Of a stretch of DNA of 17,690 bases, positions 6,362 to 14,521 are shown one piece after another. The DNA is from CAZEAP01 sp964510315 (GTDB lineage: Bacteria; Planctomycetota; Brocadiia; SM23-32), in contig CAZEAP010000046.1 in the NCBI GenBank assembly GCA_964510315.1, positions 1-17,690 of the forward strand, written 5' to 3'. Under the pieces are notes generated by a model, which searched no databases, was not told the origin of the DNA, and was given only the letters and a program-made list of their open reading frames with translations. Position 1 is the stretch's first letter; the number at the start of each line of letters is the position of its first letter. Position numbers and translations under genes: made by a program.

Positions 6362-8851
6362 TTAGGAGTTTGCGGCACGGCGGACCTCGAGAAGATGGAA
6401 GCCGCGGGACTCCACCCGGACGCCCATCTCCCGCAGGGATTCCCCCGACACTTCGAGGGAGTCGCTCCATTCCCCCTTCTCGCTGGAGTACTGCCGCAGT
6501 GTGTATCGGTTGTCCGATTCGATGAGCCCATCCAGCCTCAGGGGACTGCTGACGGCGGCGTCCCGGCAGCTCCCCACGGCCACCACCAGCCTGTCGTCGC
6601 TCCGGAGCCCGACCGGGTGCAGGCCGGCATGCCCGGCGTGAACGCGCTCGGTGACGTCCTCCTCCAGCACGGTCTTGCCGCCGGCTTCCTTGAAGTCGGT
6701 GCTGGCGTAGACGTGCAGGTTCCCGTTCATGCGGGCGGCGAAAGCGGTGATCTGCTCCCCGTGGTACCGAACCCTGGCGGCGGCGCACCACAGCCAGTCC
6801 TGGGGGATCAGCGGGCGAATGCCGGGCTCTTCCGGACTGGTCATGAAACCGCAGACGCCCTCTACGGCCGCCCAGAGGAAGCGGGGCGGCTCCCAGGGAG
6901 AGAGCCGCATGCCCCGGTTTATAAGGCTCTCCCCGTCGAACCACTCGCTGAACTGCCCCGGCACGGTATTGTATACCCGCGGTCGGCGGATGTAATGCTG
7001 GTAGGCGGCGCGCAGACCCCGAACCATGAACTCCGGGTGATAGCGCGCGGCGGCGAAGGAGTACCACCAGGTAAGGCCCGGCCAGACACCCCCGCGCAGG
7101 CCGACGTACCTGGCCGGATCGTAGAGAGGGTCGCGACGAGAGCAGGTGCGGAGGCCGGCCGAGGTCCAGAAGTCCGGGCTGTTCAAACGGCGGATTATCC
7201 GGAAGGCCACCTCTTCGGGAGCCACGCGGAACAGCACGGGGAAAAGCTCGTCCGCCGTGACGTCGGTATGCCTTTGGCCGCCGGTGTCGATGTTCAGCGC
7301 ATAGAGCTGGCGTTCGCTGTCCAGCAAGTGTTCGTTTATGGCTTCGGTCAGCTCCTCCGCGGCACCGTAGAAATACTCGTAGTCGTCCTCACGCCCGATG
7401 TTCTGCGCCATGTGTCCCATCGCGCGCAGTGCAGCGGCGCACTCGGCGTTGATCTCGGTCACGGCACCGTTGATCCGGTAGTTGGGGATGACGTTCCGCC
7501 AGGAACAAATCCCCCGGACTTCCACCCCTTCGGCGTCGCAGTATACCAGGCCGCGCTCGTCCCGCTGGGACAGGATGTAACGCGACGCGGCGGCCACCGA
7601 ATCGTAGACCTCCCGCAGGTAATCGAAGTCCCCGGTGCTCCGCACGTGGTGATTGACGGCCAGCACGAACAGCGGGGTGCCGTCGTTGATGTTCAGGTCG
7701 TAGTCCTCCACCTCGCCGGTGCGGGCGTCGTAGTACTCCGGAACCATGCCGTTGTCGTACTGGCTCTCCTCCACGGCGTTCAGCAGGCGACGGGAGGCCG
7801 AGGGCATGAACAGGTCGCAGCCGTAGATGAACCAGGCGGCGTCACGGGCAACGACGTTGGAGCTGACGCCCGGCTCATTGGTGAACGACAGGCCCTGCGG
7901 GTAATGCGCCAGCACGCGCATCATGTTAACCTTGGACCAGAAGGCCCCCTGGTTGATGACCGGATCCGGCGTCATCATGGTGCACGTGCCAAGCTGCTCC
8001 CGCAGGTGCTCCTCGACCCGCCGCAGCACCGACTGCACGTCCCGGACTTCCTCCAGCTCCGCGGCGGCCCGCTCGCGCCCTTCCGGACTGAAGGCCAGGA
8101 TGAAGGCGAACTGCTCACTCTGGCCCGGCTCCAGGTCGAGACGTGTTCGCAGGCAGCCGACCACGTCGCCGTCCTTCCCGGAATGGTTCGAGAGCGGGGG
8201 TATCACGTCGGTGTCGTAGAGCGCCCCGAAATCATCGGAGAACGCGTGGGCGGCCGGCTCCCGGGTGGCCGCCAGGACGCGAACCCAGTCGGGGTTCTCC
8301 TTCTCACGCGCGAACAGAGCGCCTCGCTCGGGGTCGTACCGACCGGTGATGGCCGGCGTGCGTCGGCTGCCACCGAACCTGGCGAATGCATAGACACTGA
8401 GCGCACGCCGCTGGTCGCTGCGGTTGACAACGCTCACCAGGTAGAAAGCCACCGTCTGATCCCCGGGCTCCCCGTGAGGCACCTGGGGGACACAGACGGT
8501 CTCCTCAACGTCGATGTGGCCGGGCAGCTCGAACAGATGCTCCTGGGCGGCCGGCCGAATGACAAACTCGCCCCTGTCAACCGGGTCCAGGGGAATCTCG
8601 GCCTCGCCGGGCGCGGACTCCCCGGCAACACCCAGGATGTTGGCGTCCGAGGTCCCATAGCGCACGCTGAGAGGACCGGTGACCTCCTGGCCGATGTCCG
8701 TGGAGAAAAAGGTCAGGATGCGGCCGTCGGTGCCCGTGTCCACCCAGGTATGGCCGTTGCCCAGGCTGGCGCCCGGACCCAGTTCGCTCCCCGGCACTTC
8801 ATAAGCGGGGAATTCGCCCGGCACCCTGGTGCTTCTCACCCACTCGCTCAT
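6362..8851 (-). CDS. Six-hairpin (alpha/alpha)6 glycosidase (GH94 / glycogen-debranching-like)
   Basis: The 829-residue protein has an N-terminal beta-sandwich (about 1-260), a helical linker (about 260-290), an (alpha/alpha)6 barrel (about 295-680) and a C-terminal beta domain. Barrel motifs include VVARDAAWFIYG, NINDGTPLFVLAVNHH (D390), EINAECAAAL, GGVWPGLTWWYSFAA and PGQFSEWFDGES. These resemble GH94 phosphorylases, amylo-alpha-1,6-glucosidase domains and related clan members. I cannot settle the family or decide between hydrolysis and phosphorolysis. There is no signal peptide, so it probably acts on imported oligosaccharides. The ATG at 8851 follows GGGGGCGAG. It is the first intact gene of the minus-strand cluster, behind a promoter at 8899-8927, and a hairpin may enclose its ribosome-binding site. 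Confidence 0.82.
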   Translation of the reverse strand: MSEWVRSTRVPGEFPAYEVPGSELGPGASLGNGHTWVDTGTDGRILTFFSTDIGQEVTGPLSVRYGTSDANILGVAGESAPGEAEIPLDPVDRGEFVIRPAAQEHLFELPGHIDVEETVCVPQVPHGEPGDQTVAFYLVSVVNRSDQRRALSVYAFARFGGSRRTPAITGRYDPERGALFAREKENPDWVRVLAATREPAAHAFSDDFGALYDTDVIPPLSNHSGKDGDVVGCLRTRLDLEPGQSEQFAFILAFSPEGRERAAAELEEVRDVQSVLRRVEEHLREQLGTCTMMTPDPVINQGAFWSKVNMMRVLAHYPQGLSFTNEPGVSSNVVARDAAWFIYGCDLFMPSASRRLLNAVEESQYDNGMVPEYYDARTGEVEDYDLNINDGTPLFVLAVNHHVRSTGDFDYLREVYDSVAAASRYILSQRDERGLVYCDAEGVEVRGICSWRNVIPNYRINGAVTEINAECAAALRAMGHMAQNIGREDDYEYFYGAAEELTEAINEHLLDSERQLYALNIDTGGQRHTDVTADELFPVLFRVAPEEVAFRIIRRLNSPDFWTSAGLRTCSRRDPLYDPARYVGLRGGVWPGLTWWYSFAAARYHPEFMVRGLRAAYQHYIRRPRVYNTVPGQFSEWFDGESLINRGMRLSPWEPPRFLWAAVEGVCGFMTSPEEPGIRPLIPQDWLWCAAARVRYHGEQITAFAARMNGNLHVYASTDFKEAGGKTVLEEDVTERVHAGHAGLHPVGLRSDDRLVVAVGSCRDAAVSSPLRLDGLIESDNRYTLRQYSSEKGEWSDSLEVSGESLREMGVRVESRGFHLLEVRRAANS

Positions 8852-8882
8852 CTCGCCCCCTGATGAGTTACTGCGGCAACTC
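8847..8882 (-). promoter_or_regulatory. Overlapping inverted repeats around the glycosidase start codon
   Basis: In the leader, CTCATC (8862-8867 read on the minus strand) can pair with GATGAG (8847-8852), which contains the start codon, with the G-rich ribosome-binding site in the loop. The first bases of the same CTCATC also belong to AACTC (8865-8869), which can pair with GAGTT at 8878-8882. The two hairpins exclude each other, which would suit a translational switch, but the stems are only 5-6 bp and may be chance. Confidence 0.25.
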
Positions 8883-8892
8883 GCCCCCTTCC

Positions 8893-9282
8893 CTATCCAG
8901 CATAAAGGGAGACCTTCGCGCCGTCAACGGCAGAGACCAGGAGCTTAAGGCGCGACGTATCTCCATGAGGAAGGCGCTCGCCGGTCAATCCCTCCTCGAC
9001 GTCGCGGAGCAGGTGACCGCGGGACGGCACCGTGCGGTCGGCAAACCTGGCGTAGGTGCGCGCCACGAGGGAGACCACATCCGGGGTGTCCAACAGATAG
9101 AGGGCCACGTCGATGCGGTGAGGTGCCGAGTCCATGCCCACCCCGCCTCCCGCGACCCCCTTCAGCCGGTGCCAGCCCTTCTTGACGCTGCGGCGCAGCA
9201 GCTTCCAGCACTCCACGCAGTAAACGTCGCCCAGCTCACCGGCGTCCAGGAGGTGCTCCGCGTCGTGCCTAAAGGAGGGTAG
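8893..9282 (-). pseudogene. Gfo/Idh/MocA-family oxidoreductase remnant
   Basis: The frame reads FRHDAEHLLDAGELGDVYCV, then a basic stretch (KLLRRSVKKGWHRLKG) and GGGVGMDSAPHRIDVALYLL. This matches the middle of Gfo/Idh/MocA dehydrogenases, whose typical form is LIDAGELGDIY...SGGGPLIDLGVHRIDLALYL, including the catalytic-region histidine. The N-terminal NAD-binding Rossmann domain (GxGxxG) is absent upstream, and after YARFADR the similarity degrades; the DVEEGLTG that should lead into the C-terminal beta-sheet soon loses resemblance. No family-like start exists. These enzymes oxidise sugars or cyclitols and often head glycan-degradation operons, so this was probably the first gene of the cluster. 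Both ends are approximate, and the cluster promoter now lies in its tail. Confidence 0.7.
8899..8927 (-). promoter_or_regulatory. Sigma-70-like promoter of the carbohydrate cluster
   Basis: On the minus strand TTGACG (8922-8927, five of six matches) is separated by 17 bases from TATGCT (8899-8904, four of six). Initiation would fall near 8892 and give a leader of about 40 bases before the ATG at 8851. The promoter lies inside the tail of the degraded oxidoreductase. Confidence 0.55.
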
Positions 9283-9430
9283 GCGCGGGCAGGCGGCCTG
9301 CCTCTTCGCCGCCGGGACCGCGCCCAAACCCCGCCGTTCACAGCATGCTCCACCCGATGGCGCGGGGCGCCGATCCTCTCCCTTTCCGCGGCGCTTTATC
9401 AGCGGATAGCGGAAATACCGCACACTTCCC

Positions 9431-9459
9431 TTGACAAAGCCGCGCGCAGACGGCAGAAC
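9431..9459 (+). promoter_or_regulatory. Candidate promoter of the CocE-SUMF1 gene
   Basis: A consensus TTGACA (9431-9436) is followed after 17 bases by CAGAAC (9454-9459), which matches three of six -10 positions. It lies about 90 bases upstream of the ATG at 9551. The 268-bp gap 9283-9550 otherwise shows no gene. Confidence 0.35.
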
Positions 9460-9550
9460 CGACCAGTCAGTCAGGGCATGCCTCGGCTCACGCCGATGGC
9501 CCTGCGCATGTTGAGAGATCGTGATGCACCCGCAAGGAGGACGGACCCTC

Positions 9551-12175
9551 ATGACTGGAATGGCAGTTGTCACTTTGGCCGCTCTGGCGGTTCTGTGCAC
9601 GGGAGCCTACGCTCTGGACCAGGATGAGCTTCGAGAGCTTGCGACCTTCTCGCGCGAAGACGTCCACGACGCCCACGCGCTCGACGAGGGCGAGGCGCCT
9701 CCGGCTGAGCCGGAGGAGGCCACCTCGGAGACGGACGGCTGGCTGGGCAAGCAGCTCCGGCTCTTCCCAGAATCTGACCTCGATGGGGACGGCGTGCTCC
9801 GTCAGTCGGAAGCGCGCGCCTGGTACCTCCGGCAGATCTACCCGTTCGCCTCGGACGGACATGAACTGGACATGCTGCCCGACGGGGTGAGCCAGTGGAG
9901 GGTGGACCTGCCCATGAGCACGGGCGGGACGCTGGCAACGGAAGTCTACCTGCCCAGGGGCGGCGGGCCGTGGCCCGTGGTTCTGACCCGATCGGGGCGC
10001 GGACGCATGGACAGCGCGCTGGATTTCGGCGTTCCCCTGCTGGCCACCGGCAAGTTTGCCTACGTGGGACAGGACCGGTCGGCTCCCGGGGAGGGCCGCC
10101 GGGGGCGTGACAGCCGCGCCGACGGCCACGACACCATCGAGTGGATCGGCCGCCAGCCCTGGTGCAACGGGAAGGTCGGCATGTTCGGATACTCCGAGGC
10201 CGGCATCACTTCCCTGAACGCCTACGTCACCGACCCGCCGCACATGGAACTGTGCATGGCCGCCATCAGTTGCCTGACCCGCGACCCCCGCGACCGGGTA
10301 ACCGGCAGCCGCCGGCGCAGACGGCGTGAGGGCTGGAGCCCGCCCGATGCCATCACGGAACCCTACCACAGCCCGTTCGAGGGGCTGGGGGAGAAGATCG
10401 ACATCCCCCTGAACAACAAGACCGGCTGGTTCGACTTGTTCACCCAGGGCGCCATCGACGAATGGGAGGAGATGCGGAAGAACGGAAAGTCGATCCTCAT
10501 CGTCGGCACCGGCGCACACGGCGGCCACCTGGGTCTTGCCCAGGCCGGCGGACGCCTGCCCCCCATCTACTCCGACTGCGACGTGCTGTGGGACGAGATG
10601 CCGGCCTTCCGGTGGCTCACCGACGAGGTGGCGCCCGAAGAGGTTCGCTCCATCATGTACTACTTCCTCATGGGTGACTGCCTCGATCCGGACGCGCCCG
10701 GGAACGTCTGGAAACAAACCGACTCCTGGCCCGTCCCCCACGAGCCCACCCCCTTCTACCTGACCGGGGACGGCGCCCTGCGTGGTGAGCAACCGTCCCA
10801 GGAGGGAGAGGACGGTTCCCTGAGCTACACCTACGACCCCTCCGACCCCGTCGAGGCCATCCCCTGCTACAACGCCGGCATGCGCGACCAGCGACCCCTG
10901 GCGGAACGGGAGGACATCCTGCGGTTCGAGACGGAGCCGCTGGAGGAACCGCTGGAGATCACCGGGCGAGCCCGCCTGCAGCTCCACGTCAGCAGCGACG
11001 CGCCCGACACCATGTTCACCGCCTCCGTGGTGGACCTCTACCCGGACGGCTACGAGGCCATACTGCTGGAGGATGCCGCCATGGCGCGCTTCCACTCCGG
11101 CTTCCAGGACCCGCAGCCGATGGAAGAGGATAAGGTTTACGAGCTGGAGATCGAGTTCATCTCCACCGCATACGTCTTCGCCCCCGGCCACAGGGTCCGC
11201 CTCCACGTCTCCAGCAGCGCCGCCGGCCGGTTCGACGTTCACCCCAACACCTGGGAAGGCGTGGAGTCCTACGACGAAGCGCAGGTGGCCCATAACACCG
11301 TGCACGTATCGGCAGCCCACCCCTCGCGGCTGGTGCTGCCCGTCGTCGAACCGGGCGTGAGCGTGGACTACGTGGCGACGCCGCGGCCGGAGCCGGAGAG
11401 CCGCGCCGTGGCGGAGGCGGCACCGGCCAAGGGCCTGCCGCAGGGCTGGGAGTGCCGCGAACGCACAGTGGAGTTCGCCACGCCGGAAGGGGACGGCGAG
11501 AAGGCGCTCGGCTTCTGCCTGAACAACCTGGAGATGACGGGCACCGGCAAGGAGCGGATGGAGCTGGTTCGCATACCGGCCGGACGCGTGGAGGTCGGCG
11601 AGCCCGAATCGGAGGAACACCGGGTTGTCGAACTCGACGGACCCGTCTACATGAGCGCCTGTGAGGTGACCGAGGCGCAGTACGCCGAAGTGATGGATGA
11701 GAATCCGTCCCGCTTCCTCGGCCCGAACCTGCCGGTGCAGTGCGTCTCGTGGGAGGATGCGGAGGAGTTCTGCCGCCGCCTCTCGGAGCGCGACGGCGTG
11801 CGCTACCGCCTGCCGACCGGTGAGGAGTGGGAGTACGCCTGCCGCGCGGGCTCGACCACCCGGTTCTGGTGGGGCCCACAAGCCCGTCACGACACCGCCT
11901 GGTGGGGCCCCCACATGGGCGGTCGCCCCTCCCCCGTGGGCCGAAAGCTGGCCAACCGTTACGGCCTCTTCGACATGGCGGGCAACGTGAGGGAGTGGGT
12001 CCGGTGCGCGCCCGATCCGGAAAGCCAGGGGTCCATGCGCGATGACTACTGCCTGCGAGGCGGTCCTTACTACGAGGGCTCATGGAGCCTGGCCTCCGAC
12101 TGTCGCATCGACTACCCGGACCGTCAGGACGGCTACAACCAGTGCGGGTTCCGCGTGGTGGTGGACGTCGAGTAG
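9551..12175 (+). CDS. Secreted CocE/NonD-type serine hydrolase fused to a SUMF1 (FGE-like) domain
   Basis: The 874-residue protein begins with a signal peptide (MTGMAVVTLAALAVLCTGAYA, cleavage before LDQ). Next come an acidic linker and an EF-hand-like calcium loop DLDGDGVLRQSE (76-87). An alpha/beta hydrolase of the X-Pro dipeptidyl-peptidase/CocE type follows, with nucleophile S215 in GYSEAG, D295 in GWFD and H323 in GAHGGH. Then come LMGDCLDPDAPGNVW and a jelly-roll domain (about 420-600) typical of this family, which cleaves esters, amides or acylated substrates. Residues about 668-874 form a SUMF1 domain (MELVRIPAGRVEVGEP, VTEAQYAEVM, YRLPTGEEWEYACRAGSTT, FDMAGNVREWV, GFRVVV). The paired cysteines of true formylglycine-generating enzymes are not at their usual place after LRGG. 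I chose the ATG at 9551 because AAGGAGG lies ten bases upstream; a GTG at 9521 is less likely. Confidence 0.88.
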   Translation: MTGMAVVTLAALAVLCTGAYALDQDELRELATFSREDVHDAHALDEGEAPPAEPEEATSETDGWLGKQLRLFPESDLDGDGVLRQSEARAWYLRQIYPFASDGHELDMLPDGVSQWRVDLPMSTGGTLATEVYLPRGGGPWPVVLTRSGRGRMDSALDFGVPLLATGKFAYVGQDRSAPGEGRRGRDSRADGHDTIEWIGRQPWCNGKVGMFGYSEAGITSLNAYVTDPPHMELCMAAISCLTRDPRDRVTGSRRRRRREGWSPPDAITEPYHSPFEGLGEKIDIPLNNKTGWFDLFTQGAIDEWEEMRKNGKSILIVGTGAHGGHLGLAQAGGRLPPIYSDCDVLWDEMPAFRWLTDEVAPEEVRSIMYYFLMGDCLDPDAPGNVWKQTDSWPVPHEPTPFYLTGDGALRGEQPSQEGEDGSLSYTYDPSDPVEAIPCYNAGMRDQRPLAEREDILRFETEPLEEPLEITGRARLQLHVSSDAPDTMFTASVVDLYPDGYEAILLEDAAMARFHSGFQDPQPMEEDKVYELEIEFISTAYVFAPGHRVRLHVSSSAAGRFDVHPNTWEGVESYDEAQVAHNTVHVSAAHPSRLVLPVVEPGVSVDYVATPRPEPESRAVAEAAPAKGLPQGWECRERTVEFATPEGDGEKALGFCLNNLEMTGTGKERMELVRIPAGRVEVGEPESEEHRVVELDGPVYMSACEVTEAQYAEVMDENPSRFLGPNLPVQCVSWEDAEEFCRRLSERDGVRYRLPTGEEWEYACRAGSTTRFWWGPQARHDTAWWGPHMGGRPSPVGRKLANRYGLFDMAGNVREWVRCAPDPESQGSMRDDYCLRGGPYYEGSWSLASDCRIDYPDRQDGYNQCGFRVVVDVE

Positions 12176-12203
12176 CGAGCCTCCCCGTGGACTGGAACAG
12201 GAA

Positions 12204-12234
12204 AGGGCCGGGGCTTTCGTCCCGGCCCTCTGTT
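12204..12234. terminator. Rho-independent terminator shared by convergent genes
   Basis: AGGGCCGGG (12204-12212) and CCCGGCCCT (12221-12229) form a perfect 9-bp stem with an 8-base loop, followed by CTGTTTT. It lies 29 bases after the CocE-SUMF1 stop. Read on the other strand the stem is followed by TTTCC, and it lies about 27 bases after the TRL gene stop, so it probably serves both. Confidence 0.85.
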
Positions 12235-12256
12235 TTGGTGCCGCGCGCCGGCAGCT

Positions 12257-12577
12257 CTACTCGCCGTAAACCCTGGTGATGTAACGGCTGTAGATGCCGA
12301 GCACGTTGAGCGACTCGGAGTCCACGTGGTGGACTTCCGTAATGCCGCCGTTCTGCATCGCCGCCGAGATGCTGGCGTCTCCCGTTGTGAAGATCAGTAT
12401 CCCTTCCACCTCCGCGGTTCCCACCTTGCTGGGTGCGACGCCGCGGTCACCCATCGCCACCGGGCTGTGCTGGTCAATGGTGATGGGAGCCAGGATCGCG
12501 CTGTTGGGCATCGTGCCGCAACCCGACAGCAGGACGACAGCCGCAACCGCCATAAACGCCACAAAAGCCTGCCTCAT
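12257..12577 (-). CDS. TRL-like family lipoprotein
   Basis: The 106-residue protein starts with a lipoprotein signal (MRQAFVAFMAVAAVVLLSGC, lipobox LSGC with the cysteine at 20). The mature part carries the TRL-like pattern: GVAPSKVGTAEVEGILIFTTGDASISAAMQNGGI..VHHVDSESLNVLGIYSRYITRVYGE. TRL proteins are small, function-unknown lipoproteins, and this one is full length. The ATG at 12577 follows AAGGAGGT. It converges on the CocE-SUMF1 gene, shares its terminator, and is divergent from the FAD oxidoreductase. It is probably anchored to a membrane; its role is unknown. The family name recalls a tRNA-Leu locus, but no tRNA is present here. Confidence 0.88.
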   Translation of the reverse strand: MRQAFVAFMAVAAVVLLSGCGTMPNSAILAPITIDQHSPVAMGDRGVAPSKVGTAEVEGILIFTTGDASISAAMQNGGITEVHHVDSESLNVLGIYSRYITRVYGE

Positions 12578-12615
12578 CGGCTACCTCCTTCACAAAAGTA
12601 ACAAGCCCAACAGGC

Positions 12616-12645
12616 AGAATATCGAATCACCGCTCGTGTTTTCAA
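12616..12645 (-). promoter_or_regulatory. Promoter of the TRL lipoprotein gene
   Basis: On the minus strand TTGAAA (12640-12645, five of six) is spaced 18 bases from TATTCT (12616-12621, four of six). It lies 39 bases or more upstream of the ATG at 12577, and back to back with the promoter of the FAD oxidoreductase. Confidence 0.5.
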
Positions 12646-12726
12646 CACTAAGCCGCCTCGTCGGTCTCCCCGGCCGCTTCCAGGCGACCGAAAAGGCATT
12701 CTCCGTCTTCTCTATGCGCCGTTCGC

Positions 12727-12754
12727 TTGACAAAAAGGAGCCGAAAGGCAGAAT
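12727..12754 (+). promoter_or_regulatory. Promoter of the FAD oxidoreductase gene
   Basis: TTGACA (12727-12732) is followed after 16 bases by CAGAAT (12749-12754, four of six -10 positions), which gives a leader of about 45 bases before the ATG at 12806. The candidate promoter at 9431 shares both TTGACAAA and GGCAGAA. Confidence 0.5.
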
Positions 12755-12805
12755 GGACGGTTTGTTTTGTCACCAGTTCCCCAGCCCCCAGAGGGGAAAC
12801 GTGTA

Positions 12806-14152
12806 ATGAGAACTGATGCTTTGATTGTCGGCGGCAGCGCCGCGGGCCTCTCCGCGGCTATCACCGCCAGGCGGTTTCATCCTGATCTTGATATCACCGT
12901 CGTGCGGCGCGAGGACAAGGCCCTCGTTCCCTGCGGTATCCCCTACATCTTCGGCACGCTCCAGTCCGTGGACGAGGACGTCATCCCGGACAAGCTGCTG
13001 GAGAAGCACAACCTGAACCTCCTTGTGGACGAAGTGACTTCGGTCGACAAGGGCGGCCGGGCGGCCCACACGGCGGGCGGGGAGGATATCCGGTACGAGA
13101 AGCTGATACTGGCCACCGGCTCGGAACCCCTCGTTCCACCGCTGGAGGGAGTTGAGCTGGACAACGTGTTCACTGCGCAGAAGAAGCCGGGATACCTCCG
13201 CGGCCTCAGAAAGAGGCTGGATAACGTCGGAGACGTGGTGATCATCGGGGGAGGCTTCATCGGACTGGAATTTGCCGACGAGCTTTCCAAGCTGCCCCAC
13301 CTGAACAGCGTCTCCGTCGTTGAAATGCTCCCGCATTGCCTTCTGCTGGCCTGCGACGACGAGATATGCATCCGGGTCGAGGAAGAACTCCAAAAGGAAG
13401 GAGTCTCCATCTTTGCCGACCGCCGGGCGGAGAAGATCCACGGGAACAGCAACGTAGAGTCGGTGGAGCTGACCGACGGGCAGCAGTTGAACGCCGACCT
13501 GGTTCTGCTCGGAATCGGCGTCCGGCCGAACGTGGAGCTGGCCGCGGCCTCAGGGCTTCGGGTCGATCAGAAAGCGGGAATAGAAGTTGACGCTCACATG
13601 AGAACAAGCGACCCTCATATCTTCGCGGCCGGGGACTGTACGCGCAAAAGGTGCTTCCTCACCGGCAAGACCTCCATGCTCCGCCTCGCCTCCATCGCCA
13701 CCATGGAAGGGCGCGTGGCCGGCGCAAACCTCCTCAAGCGGACCCGCCGGGCGCCTTGCCCGATCGGGGTCTTCAGCACCGTCATCGGCGACCTCGCGGT
13801 CGGTTCAGCCGGCTTCACCGAGAGAAGCGCGGGGCAGGAGGGAATCGAGGTCGTCGTGGGCACCGCATCCTCGATGGACAAGCATCCGGGCACGCTGCCG
13901 GGAGCGTCGCAACTGACCGTCAAGCTTATCTTCGCCAAACACGGCGGCCGGCTGCTGGGAGGCCAGGTATTCGGCAGCGACAAAGCCGGCTACGTTGCCA
14001 ACTGCATCGGGGCCCTCATACAGCAGAAAATGCGGGCCGACGAAATATGCGTCTTCCAGATGGGCACACACCCGAAGCTGACGCCGTCACCGATCGCCCA
14101 CCAGATAGAAAACGCCGCCGAGGACGCCCTCGCCAACGGCTTAAGAAACTAA
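12806..14152 (+). CDS. FAD/NAD(P)-dependent oxidoreductase (NADH oxidase / CoA-disulfide reductase type)
   Basis: This complete 448-residue flavoprotein has an N-terminal FAD-binding motif (ALIVGGSAAGLSAAITAR), the single-cysteine active-site region ALVPCGIPYIFG (C43), an NAD(P)H-binding motif (VVIIGGGFIGLEFADEL), the ATGSEP loop, the second FAD motif DPHIFAAGDCT, and a C-terminal dimerisation domain (GGRLLGGQVFGSDKAGYVAN...MGTHPKLTPSPIAHQIENAAEDA). C43 is in the position of the redox cysteine of CoA-disulfide reductases and NADH oxidases/peroxidases. It probably reduces a disulfide, persulfide or oxygen species with NAD(P)H in the cytoplasm; the exact substrate is open. The ATG at 12806 has GAGGGG nine bases upstream. 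It is transcribed alone from a promoter at 12727-12754. Its 3' end meets a methyltransferase remnant on the other strand. Confidence 0.88.
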   Translation: MRTDALIVGGSAAGLSAAITARRFHPDLDITVVRREDKALVPCGIPYIFGTLQSVDEDVIPDKLLEKHNLNLLVDEVTSVDKGGRAAHTAGGEDIRYEKLILATGSEPLVPPLEGVELDNVFTAQKKPGYLRGLRKRLDNVGDVVIIGGGFIGLEFADELSKLPHLNSVSVVEMLPHCLLLACDDEICIRVEEELQKEGVSIFADRRAEKIHGNSNVESVELTDGQQLNADLVLLGIGVRPNVELAAASGLRVDQKAGIEVDAHMRTSDPHIFAAGDCTRKRCFLTGKTSMLRLASIATMEGRVAGANLLKRTRRAPCPIGVFSTVIGDLAVGSAGFTERSAGQEGIEVVVGTASSMDKHPGTLPGASQLTVKLIFAKHGGRLLGGQVFGSDKAGYVANCIGALIQQKMRADEICVFQMGTHPKLTPSPIAHQIENAAEDALANGLRN

Positions 14153-14375
14153 AGGGTCGTGGCTCCCCTACCCGCTCCAACGCGAAGCCGGTCTCCATCA
14201 GCAGGTTGAACCACTGGCTCAGGGTTCGGGTGAAGCGGGGCGTTTTGAACTTCGGCAGCCCTCGCTTCAGCTCCTCCGGCGCGGCCCCGAAGAGCCACTC
14301 CCCCATCGCCCTCTCCGCTGACTCCAGGCCTGTTGCCCGTCGGGGAGATACTACGGAGCCGGCCCGCGGCGTCAA
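14142..14375 (-). pseudogene. Class I methyltransferase C-terminal remnant
   Basis: The minus-strand frame at about 14142-14303 reads GEWLFGAAPEELKRGLPKFK, then PRFTRTLSQWFNLLMETGF and ALERVGEPRP. This is the C-terminal pattern of small-molecule SAM-dependent methyltransferases (type 11), where a final helix-strand pair is followed by EPRP. The SAM-binding glycine motif and the rest of the domain are missing upstream. The last ten bases overlap the end of the FAD oxidoreductase gene, beyond which the frame runs on as shadow sequence. The family assignment is from memory. The remainder of the gap 14153-14521 holds only the promoter at 14433-14461. Confidence 0.6.
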
Positions 14376-14432
14376 CAGGTCACGCAGCCGTTACGGCCCG
14401 CGTGGCAGGACCTGGCAGGAAACCCACGCCGC

Positions 14433-14461
14433 TTGATAGGCCGGCCCGCCGATCGTAGTAT
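14433..14461 (+). promoter_or_regulatory. Promoter of the lipoprotein and oxidoreductase pair
   Basis: TTGATA (14433-14438, five of six) is separated by exactly 17 bases from TAGTAT (14456-14461, four of six). Transcription would begin near 14468, leaving about 54 bases before the ATG at 14522. Confidence 0.5.
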
Positions 14462-14521
14462 GCCAAAGGCAGGACCGAATGAGTTGGAGACCTCAAGCGG
14501 CCGAAGGTAGACACCCAGATC

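Noticed and set aside
6333..7067. N-terminal extension of the lactonase-like protein
   Set aside because: The open frame continues upstream only as an Arg/Gly-rich shadow of the glycosidase gene; a GTG with a good ribosome-binding site at 6332 begins right before the first blade.
6236..8863. Plus-strand open frame of 875 codons
   Set aside because: Antisense to the six-hairpin glycosidase, with the same low-complexity shadow composition and no start signal.
9488..11914. Minus-strand open frame of 808 codons
   Set aside because: Antisense to the CocE-SUMF1 gene, whose signal peptide, catalytic triad and ribosome-binding site leave no doubt about strand.
11554..12175. Active formylglycine-generating enzyme
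   Set aside because: The fold is there, but the cysteine pair expected after LRGG is missing and no sulfatase is encoded in the window.
12257..12805. tRNA-Leu next to the TRL gene
   Set aside because: No cloverleaf-forming sequence or tRNA arm motifs are visible around the gene.
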